Below, one piece after another: positions 52,593 through 61,552 of a stretch of 64,000 nt of DNA (position 1 is the first letter of the stretch; the number at the start of each line of letters is the position of its first letter). The notes below the pieces were generated by a model. It had not been told where the DNA came from. It did not search any database and saw only the letters and a list, made by a program, of their open reading frames with translations. The stretch lies in the NCBI GenBank assembly GCA_963729115.1, contig CAVSMR010000017.1, positions 124,001 to 188,000 of the forward strand. The letters are read 5' to 3'. The DNA comes from Actinophytocola sp963729115. GTDB taxonomy: Bacteria; Actinomycetota; Actinomycetes; Mycobacteriales; Pseudonocardiaceae. Made by a program: the position numbers and the translations under genes.

Positions 52593-53804
52593 ATGGCACA
52601 GCAACCGTGGCGCCCGCCGTGGGCCCCCGCGGGCGGACCACCGTTCGGGGCCGTCCCGCCGTTCGTGGCGCCGGTGCCGATCGCCGCGATCCAGGTCGTC
52701 GGCACGTTCGGCGCCTGGCACGGCCAGCCGGGCACGGTGCTCAACGGGCTGACCGTGGCGCTGCTGCTGGCGGGCCCGGCCTGCCTGCTGCTGCGCCGCA
52801 GGTACCCGGTGCTCACGCTCGCGGCGGTGCTGGCCGTCACCGTCGGCTACTTCGCCCTGCACTTCCCGCTCGGGCCGGTGTTCTTCAGCGTCGTCGTGGC
52901 GTTGTTCAACGCGGTGCTGCTGGGGCAGCGGCTCGCGGCGTGGGCGACCGGCTGGGCCGGCATCGTGGCGATCGTGGCCGTGCTGAACCTGACCCGGCCC
53001 GACTTCCATCCGAGCCTCGCGCAGGCGGGCGGCGCGGCGGCCTGGCTGATCACGATCATGGTGATCGCCGAGGTCGCGCGGGCCCGCCGGGAGAAGATGC
53101 TGCAGGCCCGCGAGACCCAGCAGGAGCAGAGCCGCCGCGAGGTCACCGAGGAGCGGCTGCGCATCGCCCGCGAGGTGCACGACGTGCTCGCCCACCACGT
53201 GTCGCTGATCAACGTGCGGTCCGGGGTGGCGTTGCACGTGCTCGACCAGCAGCCGGAGCAGGCCCGCGAGGCGCTGACCGCGATCAAGGCGTCCAGCAAG
53301 GAGGTCCTGGTCGAGCTGCGCAACATCCTCGGCGTGCTCCGCGACGTCGACGGCGGCGACGGGCCGCCCCGCGAGCCGGTCGCGAGCCTCGACCAGCTCG
53401 ACGGGCTCCTCGAGCGGATGCGGGCGGCGGGCCTGGAGGTCCGCCTCGAGGTCGACGGCGAGCGGCGCGCGGTGCCGAGCGGGGTGGACACCGCCGCGCT
53501 GCGGATCGTGCAGGAGTCGCTGACCAACACCTACCGCCATGCCGGCCCGAGCGAGGCCACCGTGTCGCTGCACTACCGCCCGGACGAGCTGCGCGTGCGC
53601 GTCGAGGACAACGGCCGCGGTATCGCGAGCACCTTCGCCGACGGCGCCGGGCACGGCCTGTCCGGGATGCGGCAACGGGCGCAGGCGCTGGGCGGTACGT
53701 TCGACGCCGGGCCGCGGCCGGGCGGCGGGTTCCGCGTCACCGCGACCCTGCCCACCGGCAAGGACCGGGCGAGCGTGGGCGGCACCGAGGACGGGACAAC
53801 ATGA
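52593..53804 (+). CDS. two-component sensor histidine kinase (NarL-partner type)
   Basis: 403 residues with four to five N-terminal membrane helices, a HisKA_3 dimerisation helix (EERLRIAREVHDVLAHHVS, phospho-acceptor His near residue 197) and an HATPase domain with VEDNGRGI and GHGLSGMRQRA. It senses an unknown membrane-associated signal and phosphorylates the downstream regulator. It is leaderless by its -10 position, and its stop overlaps the regulator start (ATGA). Confidence 0.93.
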   Translation: MAQQPWRPPWAPAGGPPFGAVPPFVAPVPIAAIQVVGTFGAWHGQPGTVLNGLTVALLLAGPACLLLRRRYPVLTLAAVLAVTVGYFALHFPLGPVFFSVVVALFNAVLLGQRLAAWATGWAGIVAIVAVLNLTRPDFHPSLAQAGGAAAWLITIMVIAEVARARREKMLQARETQQEQSRREVTEERLRIAREVHDVLAHHVSLINVRSGVALHVLDQQPEQAREALTAIKASSKEVLVELRNILGVLRDVDGGDGPPREPVASLDQLDGLLERMRAAGLEVRLEVDGERRAVPSGVDTAALRIVQESLTNTYRHAGPSEATVSLHYRPDELRVRVEDNGRGIASTFADGAGHGLSGMRQRAQALGGTFDAGPRPGGGFRVTATLPTGKDRASVGGTEDGTT

Positions 53805-54466
53805 TTCGAGTCGTGCTCGCCGACGACCAGGCGCTCGTGCGTGCCGGGTTCCGCGTGCTGCTGAGCGCGCAGGAGGACGTCGACGTGGTCGGCGAGGCCG
53901 CCGACGGTGCGCAGGCCGTGACGCTGGCCGCCGCGCACCGGCCCGACGTGATCCTGATGGACATCCGGATGCCCGGCGTGGACGGTCTGGAGGCGACCCG
54001 GCGCATCTCGGCGGACCCCGACCTGGCCGGCGTGCACATCCTCATCCTCACAACGTTCGAGGAGGACGAGTACGTGTTCGAGGCGATCCGCTTCGGCGCC
54101 AGCGGGTTCCTCGTCAAGGACACCGAGCCGGTGGAGTTGCTGCACGCGGTGCGCGTCGTCGCCCGCGGCGACGCCCTGCTCTCGCCCGGCGTGACCCGCC
54201 GGCTCATCGGCGAGTTCGCCGCCAAGGCGAAGAAGGTCCCCGCGATGTCCACTTTGGACGTACTGACCGAGCGGGAGCGCGAGGTGGTCGCGCTGGTCGG
54301 CGAGGGCCTCACCAACGACGAGATCGCCGCGCGACTGGTGGTCAGCCCGGCCACCGCCAAGACACATGTCAGCCGCGCGATGATCAAGCTCGGCGCCCGC
54401 GACCGCGCGCAGCTCGTGGTGCTGGCCTACGAGTCCGGCCTGGTCCGCCCGGGCTGGGCGGACTGA
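53801..54466 (+). CDS. NarL/LuxR family response regulator
   Basis: 221 residues: a receiver domain with DD (8-9), phospho-acceptor Asp54 (LMDIRMPG) and the conserved Lys in LVKDT, then a LuxR-type helix-turn-helix (LTEREREVVALVGEGLTNDEIA). It is coupled to the kinase and may also control the divergent DUF1707-DUF2269-ABC operon. The 3' end overlaps the convergent LLM oxidoreductase by 40 bp. Confidence 0.95.
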   Translation: MIRVVLADDQALVRAGFRVLLSAQEDVDVVGEAADGAQAVTLAAAHRPDVILMDIRMPGVDGLEATRRISADPDLAGVHILILTTFEEDEYVFEAIRFGASGFLVKDTEPVELLHAVRVVARGDALLSPGVTRRLIGEFAAKAKKVPAMSTLDVLTEREREVVALVGEGLTNDEIAARLVVSPATAKTHVSRAMIKLGARDRAQLVVLAYESGLVRPGWAD

Positions 54467-55323
54467 CCCGCGGCCTCGATCAGCCCGGCGAGGGACGCGG
54501 TCCGCTCCGGTGTCCACGAGGCGAACAGCACCAGGTGGTCCACCCCGAGCGCGCGGAACTCCGCGCACCGCTTGGCGAACTCCGCCGGCGACTCGCCCTC
54601 GAGGTAGCGGGTGCTGACGGTCTTGTCGATGTCCGCGAACGGCCGGCCGACCCGCGCGCAGCACCGTGCGAGGACCTCCAGCTTGCGGGTGATGGTCGCG
54701 CCGCCGTCACCGTGGTCGCCGATGTTGCAGGCGTCGCCGTACCGGGCGACCAGCGGCAGCGTCTTCTTCTCGCCGCTGCCGCCGATCAGCACGGGCGGGT
54801 GCGGCCGGGTCAGCGGCGCGGGGCTGGCGATCGGGCCGGCCAGCCGGTGGTGGGTGCCCTCGTACGGGCTGCGATCGCCGGACCACATCCGGAACGCGAT
54901 CTCCAGCGTCTCGGTCAGGTGCGCGAAGCGCTGCGCCACGGGCGGGAACGGCAGGCCCATGGCCCGGGCCTCGTCCTCGCTGTAGCCGGCACCCACGCCG
55001 AGCCAGGCGCGGCCGCCGGTCAGCACGTCCAGCGTGGTGACCGTCTTGATCACGTAGGCCGGCGAGCGGTAGGTGGCGGGCGTGACCAGCGCGCCCAGGC
55101 GGACCCGCTCGGTGAGCCCGCCGAGGAAGCCGAGCGTCGTGTAGGTCTCCAGCATCGCGTCGTCGGCCGACGCGCGCGGGTCGACCTGCAGCAGGTGGTC
55201 GGGCAGCCAGATCGTGTCCACGCCGGCCGCGTCCGCGGCCCGGGCGATGCCGCCGAGCTGCGTGCGGATCGCCGCCGCGCCGCCCGGCCAGGTGTAGTCG
55301 CTGACGCTGATGCTGACCCGCAT
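54427..55323 (-). CDS. LLM class F420-dependent oxidoreductase
   Basis: 298 residues with a luciferase-like (beta/alpha)8 pattern: DTIWLPDHL near residue 50, GALVTPATYRSPAYVIKTV, and LGVGAGYSEDEARAMG. This arrangement is typical of actinobacterial F420-dependent hydride transfer enzymes. Substrate unknown. ATG 55323 is chosen over an upstream ATG because it gives the standard MRVSISV start. Confidence 0.88.
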   Translation of the reverse strand: MRVSISVSDYTWPGGAAAIRTQLGGIARAADAAGVDTIWLPDHLLQVDPRASADDAMLETYTTLGFLGGLTERVRLGALVTPATYRSPAYVIKTVTTLDVLTGGRAWLGVGAGYSEDEARAMGLPFPPVAQRFAHLTETLEIAFRMWSGDRSPYEGTHHRLAGPIASPAPLTRPHPPVLIGGSGEKKTLPLVARYGDACNIGDHGDGGATITRKLEVLARCCARVGRPFADIDKTVSTRYLEGESPAEFAKRCAEFRALGVDHLVLFASWTPERTASLAGLIEAAGQSAQPGRTRPDS

Positions 55324-55459
55324 CGGCTGCCCCCAAATGCTCGATCCACGGCCATTCAACCCGACAGCCCGGCGCCGCGGGGGCCGCAGAAATTCCGGAA
55401 GTGCCGAGCCCGGGTGCGCCCGTAGTGTGGAAATGACCGACGCACCGGAGGAGGCGCAC

Positions 55460-56623
55460 GTGCACAGCAGCGACGACGCACGGTTCGAGACCCAGGCCGT
55501 GCATGCCGGGGAGCAGCGGCCGGGCCCGGAGGGGTCGGTCGTCTTCCCGATCTACCAGGGCACCGTCTTCGCCACCCAGCCCGGTGAGGGCTACCACGAC
55601 ATCCAGTACATCCGGCTGAACTCGACCCCGTCGCAGCTGTACCTGCACGGCAAGCTGGCCGCGCTCGAGGGTGCGGAGGCGGCGCTGGCCACGTCCTCGG
55701 GCATGGCGGCGATCACGACGATCCTGCACACGCTGCTGCGCACCGGCGACCACCTGATGGTCGGCGACACGTTGTACGGCGGCACGCACAACTTCCTCAC
55801 CGACCACGCCGCCGACCTGGGCTGGACCTACACGTTCGTCGACCCGCACGACCCGTCCTCCTGGGCGGCGGCGCGGCAGCCGAACACGCGGGCGTTCCTG
55901 GTGGAGACGATCACCAACCCGCTCATGCGCGTCGGCCGGCTGGCCGAGGTGGCGTCGTTCGCGCGGGCGGAGGGCCTGGTCAGCGTCATCGACAACACGT
56001 TCGCGAGCCCGGTCAACTTCCGGCCGGTCGAGGCGGGCTTCGACCTGGTGTTCAACAGCGCCACCAAGTACCTGGGCGGCCACTCGGACCTGGTGGCCGG
56101 CTCGGTCGCGGGCTCGGCGGAGCTGGTCGACCGGGTGCGGCGCAAGCTCAACATCTACGGCGCCACCCTCGATCCGCACGCCGGGTTCCTGCTGGCCAGG
56201 GGCCTGAAGACGCTGGCGCTGCGGATCCGTGCGCAGAACGCGAACGCGCTGGCGCTGGCCTCGTTCCTCGCCGGCCACGAGAAGGTCGTCGCGGTCAACT
56301 ACGCGGGCCTCGCCGACCACCCGGACCACGCGTACGCCTCGGAGCTGCTGTCCGGGTTCGGCGGCATGCTGAGCTTCCGGCTGGCCGGCGGGGTCGAGGC
56401 GACCGAGGCGTTCCTGGAGGCGCTGCGCCTGCCGGCGGTGGCCCCGAGCCTGGGCAGCATCGAGTCGCTGGTCACCCGCCCGGCGATCACCTCGCACGCC
56501 GGCATGAGCCCGGCGGACCGCGAGAAGGTGGGCGTGACGGACGACCTGATCCGCTTCAGCTGCGGCATCGAGCACCCGGACGACCTGATCGGCGACCTCA
56601 CCCAGGCCCTCGACAAGATCTGA
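55460..56623 (+). CDS. trans-sulfuration PLP enzyme (cystathionine gamma-lyase/synthase family)
   Basis: 387 residues from GTG 55460, supported by GGAGGAGG 5 nt upstream. The Cys/Met metabolism fold is evident: LNSTPSQLYLHGKLAALEGAE, SGMAAITTI, the PLP-binding NSATKYLGGHSD with the Schiff-base Lys, and a C-terminal SLGSIESLV. It could be cystathionine gamma-lyase, gamma-synthase or methionine gamma-lyase, and motifs here do not decide. An upstream ATG at 55433 lacks a ribosome site. Confidence 0.88.
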   Translation: MHSSDDARFETQAVHAGEQRPGPEGSVVFPIYQGTVFATQPGEGYHDIQYIRLNSTPSQLYLHGKLAALEGAEAALATSSGMAAITTILHTLLRTGDHLMVGDTLYGGTHNFLTDHAADLGWTYTFVDPHDPSSWAAARQPNTRAFLVETITNPLMRVGRLAEVASFARAEGLVSVIDNTFASPVNFRPVEAGFDLVFNSATKYLGGHSDLVAGSVAGSAELVDRVRRKLNIYGATLDPHAGFLLARGLKTLALRIRAQNANALALASFLAGHEKVVAVNYAGLADHPDHAYASELLSGFGGMLSFRLAGGVEATEAFLEALRLPAVAPSLGSIESLVTRPAITSHAGMSPADREKVGVTDDLIRFSCGIEHPDDLIGDLTQALDKI

Positions 56624-56626
56624 CGA

Positions 56627-56685
56627 CCCGCGAGTCCAACACTCCGGCACCGCGAGTCCAACGCTCGGGAACGTTGGACTCGCGG
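56627..56685. repeat. palindromic repeat (CGCGAGTCCAACG family), locus 2
   Basis: One half-site (CCCGCGAGTCCAAC, 56627-56640) is followed by a stem of CCGCGAGTCCAACG (56650-56663) and CGTTGGACTCGCGG (56672-56685) with an 8-nt loop. It lies between convergent stops and probably terminates both transcripts. Confidence 0.85.
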
Positions 56686-56687
56686 GG

Positions 56688-56954
56688 TCAGCGCTGGTCG
56701 GGCTCGTCGCCGGGGTCGCGGTCGGGGGTGCGGTCGCGGTCGGCGAGGCCCAGGGCTTGGAGCACCCTGAGGTTCAGCCGGTCCAGCAGGCGGTCGAGCG
56801 GCTTGGCGAAGATCAGCACGCCGGTGATCGTCAGCAGCACCGCCGCGGTCAGGACCAGGTTCAGCACCGGGTGCTCCTTGGCGAAGCTCCCAGCCAGCTC
56901 GGCGCCACCGGTCGACGCGACGAATGCCAGCTCGATCCCCGCAACCCCCTGCAC
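56688..56954 (-). CDS. small single-pass membrane protein
   Basis: 88 residues from GTG 56954 with one strong membrane helix (VLNLVLTAAVLLTITGVLIFA) and a charged Asp/Arg-rich C-terminal tail. Function unknown. There is no Shine-Dalgarno. TAGGCT lies exactly 7 bp upstream and includes the TAG stop of the preceding gene, indicating a leaderless start. Confidence 0.65.
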   Translation of the reverse strand: MQGVAGIELAFVASTGGAELAGSFAKEHPVLNLVLTAAVLLTITGVLIFAKPLDRLLDRLNLRVLQALGLADRDRTPDRDPGDEPDQR

Positions 56955-56964
56955 CCGCGACAGC

Positions 56965-57240
56965 CTAGTGGTGCTGGTGCTGGCGGCTCCGCACGCCGGA
57001 CAGCAGCGAGACCCCGCCACCGGCGAAGATGATCTGCAGCGCGAGCTCGGTCCAGTCGACGCCCGGGGTGTCCGCGACACCGATGAACCCGGCGACGGCG
57101 GTGCCGGCCACGGCCGCGACGATGCCGACGAGGATCGTCACGAGCAGGGACAGCTGCTGGCGGCCGGGCACGACGAGCCGCCCCAGCCCGCCGATGACCA
57201 AGCCGAAGATGATGGCCGAAATCAGCCCGGTGATCTCCAC
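56965..57240 (-). CDS. GlsB/YeaQ/YmgE family membrane protein
   Basis: 91 residues with three hydrophobic helices and the transglycosylase-associated pattern (GLISAIIFGLVIGGLGRLVVPG). These small proteins are stress-linked, with unknown mechanism. GTG 57240 has GGAGGAGG 8 nt upstream. The end is Gln/His-rich, unlike most members. Confidence 0.87.
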   Translation of the reverse strand: MEITGLISAIIFGLVIGGLGRLVVPGRQQLSLLVTILVGIVAAVAGTAVAGFIGVADTPGVDWTELALQIIFAGGGVSLLSGVRSRQHQHH

Positions 57241-57409
57241 GAGAGTGCCTCCTCCACCTGTGGACGCCGGTCCGCGGACGCCCACCCTCGAGCGTCCGCG
57301 CCGGCCGCCCGCCCGGCATCGGGCATCACCCCGAGACCGACCCTGAACCACCCCTGACCACCATCTGGACGCCGTTGCGCGCGGCCACGCGAAGGCGTCG
57401 ACTGGAGAT

Positions 57410-57898
57410 ATGTCAGTCACGGACGAGCTGCTCGCGAACAACGCCACCTACGCCGAGACCTTCTCCGGACCGCTCCCGCTGCCGCCGGCCAAGCACGTCG
57501 CGGTGGTCGCCTGCATGGACGCGCGCCTCAACGTCTACGCCGCGCTCGGCCTCCAGGAGGGCGAGGCACACGTCATCCGCAACGCGGGCGGCGTGGTCAC
57601 CGAGGACGAGATCCGCTCGCTGGCCATCAGCCAGCGGTTGCTCGGCACCCGGGAGATCATCCTCATCCACCACACCGACTGCGGGATGCTGACGTTCACC
57701 GACGACCAGTTCAAGCAGTCGATCCTCGACGACGTCGGCGTGAAGCCGGCCTGGGCCGCGGAGGCGTTCGGCGACCTGGCGGTCGACGTGCGCCAGTCGA
57801 TCGCGCGTGTCAAGGCGAGCCCGTTCATCCCGGAGAAGGGCTCGGTGCGCGGGTTCGTGTTCGACGTGGCGACCGGAAAGCTCGACGAGGTGGCGTGA
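57410..57898 (+). CDS. beta-class carbonic anhydrase
   Basis: 162 residues, the short type II beta form. Zinc ligands are Cys35 (in ACMDAR with Asp37 and Arg39) and His and Cys in HHTDCG around residues 88-91. It interconverts CO2 and bicarbonate. ATG 57410 has GGAG immediately upstream. Confidence 0.9.
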   Translation: MSVTDELLANNATYAETFSGPLPLPPAKHVAVVACMDARLNVYAALGLQEGEAHVIRNAGGVVTEDEIRSLAISQRLLGTREIILIHHTDCGMLTFTDDQFKQSILDDVGVKPAWAAEAFGDLAVDVRQSIARVKASPFIPEKGSVRGFVFDVATGKLDEVA

Positions 57899-57926
57899 GC
57901 CCGCCCGGTGCGCGACCATCGGCGCC

Positions 57927-58331
57927 ATGTGGGACGACGCCGAGGTTGCCACGCGGCTGCCGGCCAGGAACCTGAACCGCGCGCGGGCCTTCTACGCCGA
58001 CAAGCTCGGCCTCGAGCCGGCCGAGGAGCGGCCGGGCGGGCTGCTGTACCGGCTGGGCGGCACCCGGTTCGCGTTGTTCGCGTCGGCCGGCGCGGCCTCG
58101 GGCGAGCACACCCAGATGGCCTTCGAGGTGCCCGACCTGCACGCGGTCGTGGACGAGCTGCGCCGCCGCGGCGTGGTGTTCGAGGACGTCGACGTGCCGG
58201 GCCTGCGCACGGTCGACGGCATCGCGGAGGTCGAGGGGAACTACCCGTCGAAGGGCACCGGCGAGCGTGCCGCGTGGTTCCGCGACAGCGAGGGCAACCT
58301 GATCGGGATCGGCCAGTCGATCCGCGACTGA
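57927..58331 (+). CDS. VOC/glyoxalase-bleomycin resistance family protein
   Basis: 134 residues with paired beta-alpha-beta-beta-beta modules: ARNLNRARAFYADKLG, then a metal-site-like HTQMAFEVPDL and AAWFRDSEGNLIG. This is the vicinal oxygen chelate fold, and the substrate is unknown. No Shine-Dalgarno is seen. GACCAT ends 7 bp before the ATG, weakly compatible with a leaderless start. Confidence 0.85.
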   Translation: MWDDAEVATRLPARNLNRARAFYADKLGLEPAEERPGGLLYRLGGTRFALFASAGAASGEHTQMAFEVPDLHAVVDELRRRGVVFEDVDVPGLRTVDGIAEVEGNYPSKGTGERAAWFRDSEGNLIGIGQSIRD

Positions 58332-58341
58332 AGGCCCGCCG

Positions 58342-58605
58342 CTAGAACGACGTCTCGTTGTACTTCTTGAGGACCTCGCGGATCCGGTCGTCCTGCCGGT
58401 CGGCTGCCGGCACGAGCACCTCGGCGACCACGTCGGTGAGCTCGGCGAGTCGCTGGTTCAGCCGTCGCGCCTCCTGGACCTCGCGCTCCAGCCGCTCCAC
58501 CCGGCCGCGCAGGTCACCCAGCTCCTGGTCCACCCCGGCGAACCGGGCCACCCGCTTGACGGCCGCGCGGCCGCGCGTCCGCAGCCGCGTCTTCAGCGTT
58601 TCCAT
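58342..58605 (-). CDS. small coiled-coil protein
   Basis: 87 residues from ATG 58605, with a basic N terminus and a long heptad region (GDLRGRVERLEREVQEARRL). It overlaps the end of the LicD-methyltransferase gene by 13 bp, so the two are probably co-translated, and it may act as that protein's partner or scaffold. Function unknown. Confidence 0.7.
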   Translation of the reverse strand: METLKTRLRTRGRAAVKRVARFAGVDQELGDLRGRVERLEREVQEARRLNQRLAELTDVVAEVLVPAADRQDDRIREVLKKYNETSF

Positions 58606-60173
58606 GTCGCCACCAGCCTGCATACGTGAGGGTCCTCGTTCTTGTAGACGGCGAGGCCGTGGCCGGCCTCGCGGTGCTCGATCTGCCCGCCGCGCGCCTC
58701 GATCTCCGCGACCACGACGTCCGGGTCCAGATAGCGGCGGAAGTGCTCGCCGAACTCGTGCTCGGCGCCCGCGTCGAGCCCGGTGCGGAACTCCAGGTAG
58801 AACCGCCCGCCGCGGCGCAGGCACATGCTCGCGATCCGCCACAGGTTGTGCCGGCCGAGGTCCTCGATCGCATGGATGAGGAACCGGCCGTACAGGACCG
58901 GCGGGGTGTCGCGGTGCGCGAGCTCCCCGCCGATGCCGAGGATCTGGCGCAGGTCGTAGAGGTTGACCGTCTTGAACCTCGCCGGCAGTTCCTCCGCGAC
59001 GGCGATCTTGCCGGCGTTCTCGGTGGCGGCGGGGATGTAGTCGAGGCCGAGCACGTCGTGGCCCTCGCGGGCGAACCACAGCGAGTCCCGGCCGGTGCCC
59101 GAACCGATGTCCACAATGGAGGCCTCGGCCGGCTCGCGGTCGTGCACCCAGCGCGCGAACGGCGAGGGCTCGCCCGGCACCGCGGCGCTCGACCGTCCGA
59201 AGTAGAACGGCCACCAGTGCTGGCGGTTGCTGTTGTTGCCGCGCAGCCACCCGTCCAGGCGGCGCCGGACCCACCGCGGCGTCTCGAACTTGAACGACGG
59301 GTCCGGGACGCGCCAGTGCGGGCCGTAGGTGATCTCCAACAGCGCCTCGGGATCGGCCGGCGCGGTGAGCCGGCGGCCGTGCAGCTCGACCTCGCCGAGC
59401 GGCAGGATGACCTCCGTCCGGAAGTCGACGGCGTGCACCTCCGGCATGAGGTAGAAGACGTCCCCGACCACGAAGCCGGCGAAGATGTCGATGGCCCGGC
59501 CGCCCTCGGGGTCCGGCACGATGACCTTGAAGTCGGCGGCCGAGAAGCGCCACGTCCAGTAGCCGGCCTCGATCATGACCCGCTCGAGCGCGAACGACTC
59601 GCGGGCCACGTCGACGGGGCTGGTGTGGCGGCTGAGGTAGCCGACGTCGGCGTCGGAGTCGTGCGGGATGAACCGGCCGTCCCGGACGGCGCCGAGCAGC
59701 GCGCCGAACGCGAGGAACGCGTCCACCCCGGCGCCGGCGAGCCGGGCCAGCACGTCGTCGATCGCGTCGATGAGCGCGTCGACCGTTGCCTGGCCGCGCT
59801 CGGCGAACCCGCACTGCAGGTCGCCCGCCTTGTCCACGATCAGCGGCCGGTCGCGGTGGTCGACGATCCGCACGCGGGTGTCGCTGTCGTCGAACGCGAA
59901 GTCACCGTCGAACAGGATGTCGCCGGCGGCACGCATGCGGACGGTGACGTGCCCGGTGCCGCGCAGGAACGGACGGAGGCTGACCGGCCACGGCGCGCGG
60001 CGGCGGGCGTCGTCCCCTGCCACGATCTTGGTGTCGCGGGCGGAGTGGAAGGACCAGACCCACCGCTCCTCGAAAAGCACGTCGACGACCGCTTGCTCGC
60101 GGGGATCGACCGTAATGCCGTCGTGGTCGACGACGGCCACTGTGTCCGCACCCCGGCGGCCGGTTCCAGTCAT
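58593..60173 (-). CDS. LicD-like nucleotidyltransferase fused to a SAM methyltransferase
   Basis: 526 residues. A beta-rich N terminus (about 1-120) is followed by a LicD/fukutin-type nucleotidyltransferase segment near 150-290, with FGALLGAVRDG and HDSDADVGYL carrying paired Asp residues. A class I methyltransferase follows from about 345, with VDIGSGTGRDS. LicD proteins transfer phosphocholine or related groups to glycans. The fusion suggests that one protein both attaches and methylates a decoration. ATG 60173 is chosen as the first good start, with no strong ribosome site. Confidence 0.8.
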   Translation of the reverse strand: MTGTGRRGADTVAVVDHDGITVDPREQAVVDVLFEERWVWSFHSARDTKIVAGDDARRRAPWPVSLRPFLRGTGHVTVRMRAAGDILFDGDFAFDDSDTRVRIVDHRDRPLIVDKAGDLQCGFAERGQATVDALIDAIDDVLARLAGAGVDAFLAFGALLGAVRDGRFIPHDSDADVGYLSRHTSPVDVARESFALERVMIEAGYWTWRFSAADFKVIVPDPEGGRAIDIFAGFVVGDVFYLMPEVHAVDFRTEVILPLGEVELHGRRLTAPADPEALLEITYGPHWRVPDPSFKFETPRWVRRRLDGWLRGNNSNRQHWWPFYFGRSSAAVPGEPSPFARWVHDREPAEASIVDIGSGTGRDSLWFAREGHDVLGLDYIPAATENAGKIAVAEELPARFKTVNLYDLRQILGIGGELAHRDTPPVLYGRFLIHAIEDLGRHNLWRIASMCLRRGGRFYLEFRTGLDAGAEHEFGEHFRRYLDPDVVVAEIEARGGQIEHREAGHGLAVYKNEDPHVCRLVATWKR

Positions 60174-60343
60174 GATTTTCGGAACTCTAACAGCGGGTGA
60201 ATGCCCGGTGGAATCGCCGTGAACAGGCCGGACCCACGTCACACGCGTTTATCCGATTCGTCCCGGCAAATACCTGGGCTCCCAGCAAATGGGACGGGCC
60301 GTCCTAATTCCTGGAACCTCTTACACCGCATTGTGGGAAATTC

Positions 60344-61552
60344 TCAGGCCACGGAGCGAATGCGGTAGACGAGCACCGCGCCGGCGATGCCGACGACCGC
60401 CGCGAATCCGTACAGCACGGGGTAGCCGCCGAGATAGGTGACGATCGGAGCGGCGAGTACCGGCGCGAGCACCTGCGGCAGCGCGTTCGCCACGTTGATC
60501 ACGCCCAGGTCCTTGCCGCGGTCGCCCGCGTTCGGCAGCACCTCGGTCATCAGCGCGAAGTCCACCGACGTGTACACGCCGAACCCCAGCCCGAGCACCG
60601 CCGCGGCGGCCAGCGCGCCCGGCCAGGTCGGGAACAGGGCCAGCAGCACGGCGGCGACCGACATGACGAGCCCCGAACACGTGACGAACACCCGCCGCCG
60701 GCCCACCCGGTCCGACCACACGCCGCTGACGACCACAGTGGACAGCAGGGTCGCCGCGTAGATCGCGGTCAGCAGGAACACGCCGCCGTCGGGGTCCGCG
60801 TAGCCGACCGCGTCCTCCAGGAAGTAGAGCAGGTAGACGATCGCGATCGCGTTGCCGAGGTTCATCAGGAACCGGGTGAGCCACGCCCAGGCGAAGTCGG
60901 GGTGGCGCCGCGGGCTGATCCAGAACGCGCGCCAGTCCAGCGGCGGCGGCGCGTCGATCACCGTGTCGCGGCGCAGCCACAGGTACGGCACGGTCGCGAC
61001 GAGCAGGAACGCCGCGCAGACCAGGTAGCCCGCGACCAGCCCGCCGACCGCGGCCGCCAGCCCGGACCCGACCACGATGCCGAGCGTCTGCCCGACGCCG
61101 ACCCAGCCGCCGACCATGCCCCGCTGCACCACCGGCACCTGGTCGGGGATCGCGGCCACGAGCGCGGCGAACATCGCGTTCAGCGTCAGCTGCGCGAGGC
61201 ACCAGCCGACCGCCATCACGAGCACGTTCGGCGCGAACGCCAGCACCAGCAGGCTGACCGCGCCGCCGGCCGCACCGAGCGCGGTCCACGGCAGCCGCCG
61301 GCCGAGCCGCCAGGTCGTGCGGTCCGAGATCGCGCCGAACAGCGGGTTGGCCACCATCGACACGGCCGCGCCGAGCCCGACGACGAGCCCGAGGGTGAGC
61401 TCCTTGTTCTCCGGGTGCATCGCCTGGGCCTGCTTGCCGAGCAGCACCTGGATCGGGCCGTAGAACGCGGTGAACAGGCCCAGCCCGGCCAGCGAGAGCA
61501 GCGCGGTCCAGCGTGCCGGCACCCGCTCGGTGGGCTCGGCCACCGTCGTCAT
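60344..61552 (-). CDS. MFS transporter
   Basis: 402 residues with twelve predicted helices, including an intracellular loop GRRLPW and the signature ISDRTTWRLGRR after helix 2. It is coupled to the GH1 glucosidase by ATGA overlap, so it probably imports the glucoside that the enzyme splits. The glycoside-pentoside-hexuronide type is a close match by the paired motifs, but the substrate is not established. Confidence 0.88.
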   Translation of the reverse strand: MTTVAEPTERVPARWTALLSLAGLGLFTAFYGPIQVLLGKQAQAMHPENKELTLGLVVGLGAAVSMVANPLFGAISDRTTWRLGRRLPWTALGAAGGAVSLLVLAFAPNVLVMAVGWCLAQLTLNAMFAALVAAIPDQVPVVQRGMVGGWVGVGQTLGIVVGSGLAAAVGGLVAGYLVCAAFLLVATVPYLWLRRDTVIDAPPPLDWRAFWISPRRHPDFAWAWLTRFLMNLGNAIAIVYLLYFLEDAVGYADPDGGVFLLTAIYAATLLSTVVVSGVWSDRVGRRRVFVTCSGLVMSVAAVLLALFPTWPGALAAAAVLGLGFGVYTSVDFALMTEVLPNAGDRGKDLGVINVANALPQVLAPVLAAPIVTYLGGYPVLYGFAAVVGIAGAVLVYRIRSVA

